Shown here: piece by piece, positions 17,404 to 26,061 of the stretch
How positions within the stretch are numbered: the stretch's first letter is position 1
How the letters are laid out: each line of letters starts with the position of its first letter
NCBI GenBank assembly: GCA_007745635.1
Contig: CP036272.1
Span: forward strand, 3,395,603 to 3,459,602
DNA: 64,000 nt
Direction: 5' to 3'
Source: Stieleria bergensis
GTDB taxonomy: Bacteria; Planctomycetota; Planctomycetia; Pirellulales; Pirellulaceae
The notes under the pieces: generated by a model
Databases searched by the model: none
What the model was told of the DNA's origin: nothing
What the model saw: only the letters and a program-made list of their open reading frames with translations
Position numbers and translations under genes: made by a program

Positions 17404-19455
17404 TCAGTCTTTGTTGACCAAGTCGCGAAACTGCTCTTCGGTCAGGACTTTTACGCCCAGTGATTCTGCTTTGGTAAGTTTGCTGCCCGCCTTTTCACCT
17501 GCCACCAAGTAATCCGTGTTCTTGCTGACGCTGCCGCTGGCTCGGCCGCCCATGTCGAGGATCAATTGCTTGATCTCGTCTCGTTTGTAATGATGCAATG
17601 TCCCAGTCACGACCAGCGTTTTGCCTGATAGCGGCAGGTCTTCTTCCGAGGTTTGCTGGACTTCGACAAACAGATCCAGACCTGCCTGTTGAAAGGCGTC
17701 CATCAGTTGTTCACCGTACGCGCTGTGCAGGAACCCATGCAAGTTTTTGGCGATGATGTCCCCGATTTCGTCGATATCGGCAAGCTGTTCGACGCTGGCG
17801 GACTTCAGGGATTCCAACGTCGGGTACTTTGCGGTCACCAAACGGGACACGGTGCGTCCAACTTGGCGAATAGTCAGAGAGGAAAGGAGTTGAGCGAGCC
17901 CACGAGTCTTGCTGGCATGGATTCCGTCGATCAACTTCTTTGCGTTGCGTTTTCCAACTTGCACATCGATTAGTTTGCCGTCTTTGCCTTTGCGCTGTTT
18001 CAGCCAATCCTGGCTGGCAAGCTGATCGGCGTCCAAGTGATAAAGGTCGGGGTAGTCTTTGACCAAACCGCGGGCGAGTAGCAGTTCGACAACCTCTTCA
18101 CCAAGTCCATCGATGTCCATGCCGGTACGGCTGCCAAAGAAGATCAATTTCTGTTTAAGCTGAGCCGGACAAACGGGATTGAGACAACGAATGAAGACTC
18201 CCCCCTCGTCCCGCACCAGTTCAGTCGAGCACTCAGGGCAGTGGGTGGGAAACTGAAACTTGCGCAAGGACTTTTCGCGGCGGTGCTTTTCGACGCGGAC
18301 AACTTTGGGAATGATTTTGCCGGCCTTTTCAACCACGACGACGTCGCCAACGCGCACATCCAGACGCTCAATTTCGTCTGCATTGTGCAGTGACGCTCGC
18401 GAGACCGTGGTGTCAGCGATGTCAACGGGAGCCAGATGCGCGACGGGAGTGATCGCCCCTGTCTTGCCGACTTGAACACTGATCGACTCCAACGTCGTGA
18501 TCGCTTCATAGCGTTCAAATTTATAGGCGATCAACCAGCGTGGACTTTTACTGCGAATGCCTAACTTTTCACGCTGGGCGAAGTCATTGACTTTGAAAAC
18601 AATCCCGTCCACTTCAAACGACAGGTCAGGCATGGCTTCTTCAAGTGCCGCCACGGCTTTTAAGGTGTCGGCAGCGGAGTCAAAGCACTGGACATTCGGC
18701 GTGGCCGGAATCCCCATCGCGGCGATCTCGGCCAGAAAGTCCATGTGGTTGGTGGCCTTGAGTCCATCCACTTGCCCAATCCCGTGGGCAAAGAACCGAA
18801 GATTGCGGTCGGCGGCGACAGAGGGATCGAGTTGCCGCAGCGAACCTGCAGTGACGTTACGCGTGTTTTTGTACGGGTCTTGTCCTGCAGCGACTTGACG
18901 CTTGTTCAGGTCGGCCAGGTCAGCGTTGGTCATATAGGCCTCGCCGCGAACCTCCAGGGTTCCTGGCACTGCGTCCCCAATCAGTTTGAGCGGCAGGTCA
19001 CGAATGGTGCGAATGTTGTGCGTGATGTCATCCCCGACCGCGCCGTTGCCTCGGGTGAGCCCCATGGTCAACTGGCCCTCTGTGTAAACAATGGATGCGG
19101 CAACGCCATCAATTTTGAATTCCATCACCCATTGAATTTTCTCATCCGGCAGCTGCTTTTCGGTCTTTTCGAAGTACGCGGCCAACTCTTCGCGGCTGTA
19201 GGTGTTGTCGATCGACAGCATGGGAACCACATGATCCACTTGCGTCAAGTGATCAACGGGCGCGTCGCCCACTCGCTGCGTTGGCGAATCGCTACGATAC
19301 AGCTCGGGATGCTGTGCTTCTAAGTCCGACAGTTCTCGAAGTAGTCGGTCATAGTCCAAGTCCGAGATGGTTGGTTGAGCAAGCACATAGTAAGCGTGGT
19401 CATGCCGGCGGAGGTGCTGGCGAAGTTCTTCGGCACGTTGGGCGGGGTCACTCAT
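17404..19455 (-). CDS. ligA: NAD-dependent DNA ligase LigA
   Basis: 683 residues from ATG 19455 (MSDPAQRAEELRQHLRRHDH), the normal size of LigA. The adenylation domain has the nucleotidyl-transfer lysine in EFKIDG (Lys114), preceded by the Ia NAD-binding region (HAYYVLAQPTISDLDYDRLL). Then the OB fold, a Cys4 zinc finger (CPECSTELVRDEGGVFIRC...CPAQ), helix-hairpin-helix repeats (GTRTGMDIDGLGEEVVELLL onward) and a C-terminal BRCT domain (LSGKTLVVTGTLHHYKRDEI...GGRASGSVSKNTDYLVAG). It seals nicks in replication and repair using NAD+. The extension upstream of ATG 19455 has no similarity expectation and is left out. Confidence 0.98.
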   Translation of the reverse strand: MSDPAQRAEELRQHLRRHDHAYYVLAQPTISDLDYDRLLRELSDLEAQHPELYRSDSPTQRVGDAPVDHLTQVDHVVPMLSIDNTYSREELAAYFEKTEKQLPDEKIQWVMEFKIDGVAASIVYTEGQLTMGLTRGNGAVGDDITHNIRTIRDLPLKLIGDAVPGTLEVRGEAYMTNADLADLNKRQVAAGQDPYKNTRNVTAGSLRQLDPSVAADRNLRFFAHGIGQVDGLKATNHMDFLAEIAAMGIPATPNVQCFDSAADTLKAVAALEEAMPDLSFEVDGIVFKVNDFAQREKLGIRSKSPRWLIAYKFERYEAITTLESISVQVGKTGAITPVAHLAPVDIADTTVSRASLHNADEIERLDVRVGDVVVVEKAGKIIPKVVRVEKHRREKSLRKFQFPTHCPECSTELVRDEGGVFIRCLNPVCPAQLKQKLIFFGSRTGMDIDGLGEEVVELLLARGLVKDYPDLYHLDADQLASQDWLKQRKGKDGKLIDVQVGKRNAKKLIDGIHASKTRGLAQLLSSLTIRQVGRTVSRLVTAKYPTLESLKSASVEQLADIDEIGDIIAKNLHGFLHSAYGEQLMDAFQQAGLDLFVEVQQTSEEDLPLSGKTLVVTGTLHHYKRDEIKQLILDMGGRASGSVSKNTDYLVAGEKAGSKLTKAESLGVKVLTEEQFRDLVNKD

Positions 19456-19790
19456 CGATAAGCTATGCTGCAAAAAGGAACGACAGAATGGCGCGTGGAG
19501 GACAGACGCAGCGAGCGCGAACGGTGACGCCAGCCAAACCGTTGTTTGGAACGACAACACACGTCGAAGCCTGGCACTGCCCGGCAGCGTCTGGTGTCGC
19601 GATTTGGGCCCGTTCTCCAAGCCGATGTTGTACGCTTTTTTAACGCCGCTCGCCAGCGGTACTCGGCAGGGGGACGGGCGATTGGAGGAGGAGGGTTTTT
19701 CAGTTCTCCGTCCCCTGCTAACATGCTAAGCAAGCGGGTGATGAATCCGCTGCATTTTGCTTGTTTCCTCGTTATGTTCCAGGTTTTGTC
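19456..19790. other. Divergent intergenic region ligA / Dabb gene
   Basis: Holds the promoters of ligA (minus) and the Dabb gene (plus). No motif is strong enough to name. Confidence 0.35.
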
Positions 19791-20102
19791 ATGCCACGTC
19801 TTGCTCACCACGTTTTCTTTACCTTGAAAGACAACAGCCCCAGTGCCGTCGACAACTTGTTGGCTGAGTGCAAGGAATACCTGGACAATCATGACGGTCT
19901 GGTTGACTTCTCTGTGGGACGTCGCGACCCAGAATTGAACCGTCCCGTCAACGCGAGTTTTGATGTTTCGTTGCACGTCGTGTTCCAAGATCGCGCAACG
20001 CATGATGTTTATCAGACAGCGCCGCGACACCTGGAATTTATCGAACGCAACAAAGAGTCGTGGGCGTCGGTCATGGTTTGCGACAGCAACCTAGATGATT
20101 GA
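19791..20102 (+). CDS. Dabb-domain (stress-responsive alpha/beta barrel) protein
   Basis: 103 residues from ATG 19791; an upstream TTG at 19761 is in frame but adds no family sequence. The Dabb pattern is clear: LAHHVFFTLKDNSPSAVDNL at the start, the strand VDFSVGRRDPE, then ASFDVSLHVVFQDRATHDVY and the closing HLEFIERNKESWASVMVCD. Dabb proteins form dimeric ferredoxin-like barrels; some bind haem or act in polyketide chemistry, but most have unknown roles. Stands alone between ligA and a GT4 gene. Confidence 0.85.
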   Translation: MPRLAHHVFFTLKDNSPSAVDNLLAECKEYLDNHDGLVDFSVGRRDPELNRPVNASFDVSLHVVFQDRATHDVYQTAPRHLEFIERNKESWASVMVCDSNLDD

Positions 20103-20119
20103 TCGAGCCAGAGAAACCA

Positions 20120-20214
20120 TCAGCCGTTTGGGCGTTCGCATTGGTTGGTCGTGCGGTGGTGCAGCGAAGAAACCGGGCCTAACGGCAAACGGACAGCGTC
20201 TAACGGCTAACGGG
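20120..20214 (+). repeat. Intergenic dispersed repeat, copy 1
   Basis: Starts CAGCCGTTTGGGCGTT and ends with AAACCGGGCCTAACGGC, then ..AACGGCTAACGGG. A diverged second copy is at 25916-26000 with the same start and end blocks (CAGCCGTTTAGGCGTC ... AAAACCGGGCCTAGCGGC ... CGGCTAATGGG). The ends are rich in CGGCTAA/TTAGCCG half-sites, so it could fold on itself. Both lie between genes. Confidence 0.6.
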
Positions 20215-20235
20215 GACGGATTGTCCACGCTCTCA

Positions 20236-21546
20236 TCAGCCGTTTTGCCGGTCGGCACGTTTCTTGGAGGAGGATAGAACACTGTGGTAGACGGCGGCGG
20301 TTCTGGCGGCCATGGCTTCATCGGAGAAGTCTTGCTCGTGCCGCAGCTTGGCTGCTAACGACATTTGTTGCCAATCGTGCTGTCCCGTCACCATTGCGCA
20401 GATGGCATCCGCCAGTGACTCCCGGTTGTCTGGCTCAGCGAGCAGTCCTTCAATGCCGTGGGTGATCGCTTCTGGTGTGCCTTCGACTTTGGTCGCAATC
20501 ACGGGCACGCCAGCAGCCATGGCTTCCAGCACCACCATTGGCAGGCCTTCACCGTACAAGCTTGGCAAGACCATTGCGTCCATCTGTGCGAGTTGAGCTG
20601 GCACGTCGTCCGTAAAACCGACCTGCACGATGTCTTGGTTTAGTTGCAAGCGATCGATCAACTGCTCGATGGACGTCTGATACGCTTGGTCGACATATTG
20701 TCCAACAATCCGTAGCCGCAGGGGACTCTCTGCTGGCACTCGCTGCTGGTCACGGATCAAAGCCATGGCTTGCAACACGAACTCCAGACCTTTGCGAGGG
20801 CGCTGTAACGCTACCATCCCCAGCGTCCAGAGCCGCCCCGGTTGTGGATGCGTTTGTCGCGGCGGACAGATCGTTGGCACACCGTTGTGCACGATGGTGA
20901 TCTTATCGGGATTCACGCCGCTTGCGACACAGTCGTCCTTGAGGCTGTTGGACACGGTGATCAAGTGGCGACATCGACTGAGCGAGACTCTTTCGACCAG
21001 CGCGTTCACTCGGTTTGCCAGCGCACGTTCGGAGTCACGAGCGGCAGGACTGTGGACGTGATAGACCCAAGGCACCCGGCTGAGCAATGACGCCATGCCA
21101 GCGATCATCGCCGTGCGTGGTGTGTGTGCGTGAAGCAGTTGGTAGTCGTGACGGCGAATCAGTTTGCAGATTTTGCGGACAACGCTCAGGTCATAGCGGT
21201 GGTTCATCGCTGCGTTATAGCACTGCCCCCAGGATCCGCTTTCCGCCGCGAGGGTTTTGGCAAACAGCCCAGGTTTAAGGCAAGCGAAATCAGCAGCGAC
21301 GCCAAACTTTGGCAGGCAGCGTCCGAGATGCGATTGAACACGTTCTGCGCCAGCGAAGTGTTCGCCATTGACCAAGTGCAGCACACGCAACTGGGTGCTT
21401 GTCGGGTTTTCTACCTCGCCTCGCTCGGTCACGTCCTGGGAGAACGGGTTTAAGACCAGTGCCGTCGGAGGATTTCCGGTAGACGTTTGGGATGATGCTG
21501 CGAGCACCAGTGGCGTGAAGTCAGCAGGTGAGTTAGAGAGATGCAT
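20236..21546 (-). CDS. Glycosyltransferase family 4 protein
   Basis: 436 residues from ATG 21546 (MHLSNSPADFTPLVLAASSQ). The N-terminal half shows the GT-B donor fold start RVLHLVNGEHFAGAERVQSH; the C-terminal half carries the GT4 features LGMVALQRPRKGLEFVLQAM, then MVLPSLYGEGLPMVVLEAMA and AGVPVIATKVEGTPEAI with the E-X7-E motif. It transfers a sugar from a nucleotide donor onto a lipid or glycan, probably for cell-surface polysaccharide. No partner glycan genes adjoin it (ligA/Dabb on one side, leuB on the other, divergent), so the product is unknown. Confidence 0.92.
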   Translation of the reverse strand: MHLSNSPADFTPLVLAASSQTSTGNPPTALVLNPFSQDVTERGEVENPTSTQLRVLHLVNGEHFAGAERVQSHLGRCLPKFGVAADFACLKPGLFAKTLAAESGSWGQCYNAAMNHRYDLSVVRKICKLIRRHDYQLLHAHTPRTAMIAGMASLLSRVPWVYHVHSPAARDSERALANRVNALVERVSLSRCRHLITVSNSLKDDCVASGVNPDKITIVHNGVPTICPPRQTHPQPGRLWTLGMVALQRPRKGLEFVLQAMALIRDQQRVPAESPLRLRIVGQYVDQAYQTSIEQLIDRLQLNQDIVQVGFTDDVPAQLAQMDAMVLPSLYGEGLPMVVLEAMAAGVPVIATKVEGTPEAITHGIEGLLAEPDNRESLADAICAMVTGQHDWQQMSLAAKLRHEQDFSDEAMAARTAAVYHSVLSSSKKRADRQNG

Positions 21547-21881
21547 CGCAGAGATTTGGCCCACGCGGGCTCTCGAAAAAGAGAGAAGTTGGTACTCGTA
21601 CGCCCTAAGATGTTGCTTTTTTTTGAATCCCCGACCGGGGGATCGCCGTGGAACCTTCTGAGCGATCCGGGAACACACGCAAAATGGTGGGGAAATGCGG
21701 CTTATCGTGGTTGCGACAGCGTTTCGCCGCAGGGCTCTTTCGGATGCTGGACAAGCGGAATGCCGGGCCAGTTCAGTTGTCCGGCGTTGACCACTGGGGA
21801 AGCGGCGTTGGATTCGCTAAATTGAGGCCTCAAATTGTCTTCCCCACAGGCTACTCGATTTTCAACGACAAGGACATTTCA
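21547..21881. other. Divergent intergenic region GT4 / leuB
   Basis: No gene. The frame of leuB stays open upstream to 21648, but the sequence there is not LeuB-like; the leuB start at 21882 is preferred. An AAGGA at 21870-21874 is its ribosome-binding site. Confidence 0.4.
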
Positions 21882-22952
21882 TTGAACGCTTCGATCGTAT
21901 TGTTACCCGGTGATGGAATCGGCCCCGAGATCACTGAACAGGGTCGCCGTGTTTTACAGAAAGTCGCCGAGTTGTTTGGGCATGCATTCACCTTTGAGTC
22001 GCAGATGATCGGTGGAATTGCCATCGATGAAACCGGCGATCCGCTGCCTCAGGAAACCGTTAATGCCTGTCGCTCGAGTGATGCGATTTTGTTGGGTGCT
22101 GTCGGAGGCCCGAAATGGGATGACCCTTCTGCGAAGACTCGCCCAGAGGTAGGCCTGCTGAAGATCCGAAAGGAACTGGGGCTGTTTGCGAATCTGCGTC
22201 CGATCAAAATGTTTGACCAGCTTGCCGACGCCTCGCCATTGCGTCCGGAAATCATCAAGGGCACGGACATTCTGTTCCTGCGTGAGTTGACCGGCGGCAT
22301 CTATTTTGGCCCCTCGGGACGCGAAGGTAGCGGCGACGAAGAATCAGCCAGTCAAGCCATGGTGTACAGCGTCCCAGAAGTGGAGCGGATTGTTCGCTTG
22401 GCAGCCAAGGCGGCTCAAGGCCGCAACAATCGCTTGACCAGTGTTGACAAGGCCAACGTACTAGAGCCCAGCCGACTGTGGCGGCAAGTCGCTGCCCGCG
22501 TGATGGAACAAGAGTTCCCCGACGTTCAGTACGATGTCGTTCTGGTTGACGCGATGGCCATGCACTTGATCAATCGCCCGGCTGACTTCGATGTCGTCGT
22601 GACTGGCAACATGTTTGGCGATATCTTGACCGATGAAGCATCCATGCTGCCGGGGTCACTGGGCATGTTGCCAAGTGCGTCGCTGGGCAGTGGTGGACCT
22701 GGGCTGTATGAGCCAATTCACGGCTCCGCTCCCGACATTGCTGGCAAAGGCATCGCCAACCCGCTGGCAACCATTCTGGCTGCGGCCATGCTGTTGCGCC
22801 ACTCGTTGGGCCTCGAAGCTGAAGCCGCTTCGATTGAGAAAGCCGTCGAGCAAGTGCTTAGTGACGGACTGCGAACGGCCGACATTGCTCGTGGAGGTGA
22901 CTCCATCGGAACGGTTGCGATGGCAGATGCAGTGATCAACAGCATCAAGTAA
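21882..22952 (+). CDS. leuB: 3-isopropylmalate dehydrogenase
   Basis: 356 residues from TTG 21882, chosen since the protein then begins (M)[20 protein letters not shown] exactly as LeuB proteins do and AAGGA lies 7 bp upstream. It oxidises and decarboxylates 3-isopropylmalate to 2-oxoisocaproate with NAD+ in leucine synthesis. Visible features: substrate region [20 protein letters not shown] with the Arg ligands, ELTGGIYFG, the catalytic Lys in [15 protein letters not shown], the metal-binding [20 protein letters not shown] and [12 protein letters not shown], and [19 protein letters not shown]. An unusually long in-frame extension without family similarity precedes it and is not counted. It is alone, away from leuA/leuCD. 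Confidence 0.96.
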   Translation: MNASIVLLPGDGIGPEITEQGRRVLQKVAELFGHAFTFESQMIGGIAIDETGDPLPQETVNACRSSDAILLGAVGGPKWDDPSAKTRPEVGLLKIRKELGLFANLRPIKMFDQLADASPLRPEIIKGTDILFLRELTGGIYFGPSGREGSGDEESASQAMVYSVPEVERIVRLAAKAAQGRNNRLTSVDKANVLEPSRLWRQVAARVMEQEFPDVQYDVVLVDAMAMHLINRPADFDVVVTGNMFGDILTDEASMLPGSLGMLPSASLGSGGPGLYEPIHGSAPDIAGKGIANPLATILAAAMLLRHSLGLEAEAASIEKAVEQVLSDGLRTADIARGGDSIGTVAMADAVINSIK

Positions 22953-23101
22953 GCTAATGCCTGTTGCTGAGGCGTTCTCTGCGGCCCTTGCAGAGTGGAG
23001 AACGCCGGGCTGACGCTCAACAGCAACACTCCCTAGGCTGACAGATCCCCGGATCCTGCCAGAGTCTCGTTCAACATCCATTGAAGTTGCGAAGTGCATT
23101 C

Positions 23102-24118
23102 ATGCCAGGACTGCTAGCCGAACAGATCAACGTCGTCGCCGCGGAGACGCCCTGGCTGACCGTCCGCGCGCTGTCCTTCATTGCGTTGATCATTTCTGCC
23201 TTGGGGATTGCCTCCATTGTTGGGCTGTTGCTCTCACGTCGCGAATCGATGGGCGTTGATATGGCGCTGGTCGGACGTTACAACCGCACACTGCGCGTTT
23301 GGTGGTTGATGACCGGGATCTTTTTCCTGGGATTCCTGTTCCAACGGATCGGAGTGGTGGCGTTGTTCGCGTTCGTCTCGTTTTGGGCGTTGCGAGAGTT
23401 CATCACAATGACGCCGACTCGGCGCGGCGATCACCGGACTCTGTTTTGGGTGTTCTTTGTGTTCACGCCCTTCCAATACATCCTGATTGGATTGGGAGAC
23501 GCGTATTATGACTTCTACAGCATCATGATCCCCGTGTACGCCAGCTTGTTCATCCCCGCTCGGACAGCAATGGCAGGCGACTCAAAGCGATTCTTGGAAC
23601 GCTGTGCCAAGATTCAGGCGGCGTTGCTGATCTGTGTTTACGCACTTAGCCACGCGCCGGCGTTGCTTTCATTGAACTTGGTTTCCACCGGCGGTGAGCC
23701 ATGGAACCGCAGCCCGATGACGCTGATTATTTTCTTGGTCGTCATTGCGCAGTTGTCGACAGCGTTAGAAAGGGGCTGGAGCAAGCTTGCCGGCCGCCAC
23801 GTGATCGCGGAAAAGATCAATGCGTCGCGAACTTGGGAAGGCGTCTTGGGATCGATGGTGACGACGGGATTGATTGCAGCCGCCTTATCTTGGGCGACGC
23901 CGTTTTATCCATGGGAAGCCGGTGTGATGGCAGCGGTCGTGACGGCGATGGCCTGCGGTGGCGTGATGACGATGAGTGCCATTAAACGCGACCGCGGCGT
24001 CAAAGACACTGGCACGCTGGTTCAAGGGCACGCCGGCGTCTTGGATCAGATCGATAACATCTGCTTTGCGGCCCCTGTCTTTTATCACCTCACTCGATAC
24101 TTCTTTTCTGTCCAATGA
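23102..24118 (+). CDS. cdsA: Phosphatidate cytidylyltransferase
   Basis: 338 residues from ATG 23102, with an upstream in-frame TTG at 23081 as alternative. At least seven hydrophobic segments (for example ALSFIALIISALGIASIVGL and LRVWWLMTGIFFLGFLFQ). The C-terminal family signature is seen as SAIKRDRGVKDTGTLVQGHA and GVLDQIDNI, matching the S-x-x-K-R-x4-K-D pattern of CDP-diglyceride synthetases, and INASRTWEGVLGSM before it. It makes CDP-diacylglycerol from phosphatidate and CTP in the inner membrane, the start of phospholipid head-group synthesis. Its stop overlaps the tatD start in ATGA, so the two form a coupled pair. Confidence 0.93.
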   Translation: MPGLLAEQINVVAAETPWLTVRALSFIALIISALGIASIVGLLLSRRESMGVDMALVGRYNRTLRVWWLMTGIFFLGFLFQRIGVVALFAFVSFWALREFITMTPTRRGDHRTLFWVFFVFTPFQYILIGLGDAYYDFYSIMIPVYASLFIPARTAMAGDSKRFLERCAKIQAALLICVYALSHAPALLSLNLVSTGGEPWNRSPMTLIIFLVVIAQLSTALERGWSKLAGRHVIAEKINASRTWEGVLGSMVTTGLIAAALSWATPFYPWEAGVMAAVVTAMACGGVMTMSAIKRDRGVKDTGTLVQGHAGVLDQIDNICFAAPVFYHLTRYFFSVQ

Positions 24119-24897
24119 CGTCTTTGCGTTTGTTTGATACTCATGCTCATTTGAACACCGATGCGTTCGATGGACAGGTGGACGCCGTTGTCGGCAAAGC
24201 TCAGGAGGCCGGCGTTGAAGGCATCATGGTGATCGGCATCGATGTGGCCACCAGTCGCGTGGCTTGCGACCTTGCCGCTCAGTACCCAGGTTACCTGTAC
24301 GCTGTGGTTGGCATCCAGCCCAACAGCCTTGCCGAGAGCCAGCCGGACGATTTTGCCGTGATCGAAGAACTGGCAGGTCTGCCGGGGGTGCGAGGGATCG
24401 GTGAAACGGGCTTAGATTGTTACTGGGACGATTCGCCCATCGAAATGCAGCACGAGTTCTTTGACCGACACATGCAGCTGTGCCGAGACACCGGGCTGCC
24501 AATGGTGATCCACATGCGTGAAAGCGGTGACCTGATCGTTCAGCAACTGCGTCAACAGAACGCGGTTCCCCCTGGCGTAATGCACTCCTTCACTGGGGAC
24601 TGGGATTGTGCCAAGGCGTGCTTGGATCAAGGCCTGATGATCAGCTTTGCAGGCATGCTGACGTTTAAGAAAAATGACGCCTTACAAGCGGTCGCGAAGC
24701 AGGTTCCCGCAGATCGACTATTGGTCGAGACCGATTCGCCATACTTGAGCCCAGAACCGCTACGTGGTCGGCGTCCCAATGAACCCGCTCGCGTTGAGCA
24801 TACGTTGCGGTTCTTGGCCAAACTTCGCAACGTTTCCGCCGAGAGCTTGGCCGAGCAAACGAGCCTGAATGCGCGCACCCTGTTTCAGTTGCCGTAA
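24115..24897 (+). CDS. TatD-family metal-dependent hydrolase
   Basis: 260 residues, usual TatD length. The amidohydrolase-like barrel is marked by the first His pair FDTHAHLNTD, by GIGETGLDCYWD, by the helix FFDRHMQLCRDTGLPMVIHM, by PGVMHSFTGD, and by the Asp motif LVETDSPYLSPEP followed by RRPNEPARV. TatD enzymes are 3'-5' DNA exonucleases or related phosphoesterases that use two divalent metals in the cytoplasm. The start overlaps cdsA (ATGA), so they are translated together. It ends 6 bp before the convergent gene at 24904. Confidence 0.95.
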   Translation: MTSLRLFDTHAHLNTDAFDGQVDAVVGKAQEAGVEGIMVIGIDVATSRVACDLAAQYPGYLYAVVGIQPNSLAESQPDDFAVIEELAGLPGVRGIGETGLDCYWDDSPIEMQHEFFDRHMQLCRDTGLPMVIHMRESGDLIVQQLRQQNAVPPGVMHSFTGDWDCAKACLDQGLMISFAGMLTFKKNDALQAVAKQVPADRLLVETDSPYLSPEPLRGRRPNEPARVEHTLRFLAKLRNVSAESLAEQTSLNARTLFQLP

Positions 24898-24903
24898 GAC
24901 CGT

Positions 24904-25872
24904 CTAGGTGAACACGCTGCCCGCGTTCTCTTGGGCCGACTGCGAACCGGGGACCGACATCGGTAGCCCAGTTAAGTCAAACATGGCTGGGTGCAGTAAC
25001 GCCATGATGCTTTCCACCCACTGCTGGTTGTTGCGTTTCAGCCCGTCGCGTTTGGAGAGATAACGCTGGTAGCTACCAAGCATCGACATCGTCAACAACT
25101 GAGTGGCCAGTTCCAGTTGCCCCCGGTCCTTGGAAAGCTTCAGCTCATCGCGGAAGGTTTCGCCACGATCGACATCAAAACAAAAGCGGAAAGAACGCTG
25201 CGACCCCAAATTCGTCAATCCGATTTGCCAGTCGGTCCAACGTTCGCATGTTCGACGAAGCCTGTTGAGCATCACCAGGTCTCGCGTTTCAACGCCTGCC
25301 GGTGTCAACAGCAAGTTCGCCAATCGGTTTGAACACTCGAGCCCAGAGAAATAGACTCCGTTGGCAATCGCAAAGAAGCTGGCTGCCGATTCATGTGCGT
25401 CACCCGCCTGCTGCTTCATGTCAGCAACGGTCGCCATCATCCGAGAGAGTTGATCGGAGACAACAATTTCCTGCAAAACCGGCAGATAGTACGACCAGTA
25501 ATGTCGTAGTGCACCGAAGTCAGCCTCGTTGCGAGCATCACGGAACTGGGACAGCACTTCATGCCATTGTTGATGACGCGTCTTGGCTGAAATCCAATAG
25601 GTGTGAATCGCGTCCGTCGGGATCTCATCTGGAGTTTGGGCCCAGACGTCCGCATGCTGGGCGATCTGCGACGCGAATTGAGCAAGAGTGATGCAGTGCA
25701 TGAAGGTGACCGCTGAACGGAAAGAAGGAGTCCAATGTCCACCACTCGCCCCGGAGTGGAATGAAGGGAAACCCAATGCACGTCCTGTGCCAGGACCGGC
25801 CAACACGCGTTTGCCCTGCAAAATCGCGGGGATTCGTGGTTTGAGACGAACGGAGGTCGTGGAACAAGTCAT
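24904..25872 (-). CDS. Hypothetical protein, mostly helical
   Basis: 322 residues from ATG 25872; a TTG at 25884 is possible too. No signal peptide is evident, although the first 40 residues are basic (MTCSTTSVRLKPRIPAILQG) and then turn GPGTGRALGFPSFHSGASGG. The rest is predicted helical (DFGALRHYWSYYLPVLQEIV, MMATVADMKQQAGDAHESAA, ELATQLLTMSMLGSYQRYLS), with several aromatic and acidic clusters. No domain is recognised. It converges with tatD at 6 bp and probably has its own promoter. I consider it a real gene because of its length and codon use. Confidence 0.6.
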   Translation of the reverse strand: MTCSTTSVRLKPRIPAILQGKRVLAGPGTGRALGFPSFHSGASGGHWTPSFRSAVTFMHCITLAQFASQIAQHADVWAQTPDEIPTDAIHTYWISAKTRHQQWHEVLSQFRDARNEADFGALRHYWSYYLPVLQEIVVSDQLSRMMATVADMKQQAGDAHESAASFFAIANGVYFSGLECSNRLANLLLTPAGVETRDLVMLNRLRRTCERWTDWQIGLTNLGSQRSFRFCFDVDRGETFRDELKLSKDRGQLELATQLLTMSMLGSYQRYLSKRDGLKRNNQQWVESIMALLHPAMFDLTGLPMSVPGSQSAQENAGSVFT

Positions 25873-25915
25873 CCAACGATGCAAAAGATCAACATCCGTT
25901 GAATTGTTGCACCGA

Positions 25916-26000
25916 TCAGCCGTTTAGGCGTCAGTCACGGTCCTTTCGGGACGAACACGGCGCACCGGAAAACCGGGCCTAGCGGCCAGCGGCTAATGGG
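25916..26000 (+). repeat. Intergenic dispersed repeat, copy 2
   Basis: Shares the start CAGCCGTTTAGGCGTC and the block AAAACCGGGCCTAGCGGC with the element at 20120-20214; the middle differs. It lies between the gene at 24904 and lysS. See the other copy. Confidence 0.55.
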
Positions 26001-26061
26001 AACCAACCGGCCTAACGCATCCTGTCATTGAGGACAGGGCGTCGACCTGCCGCTTGGAAAC

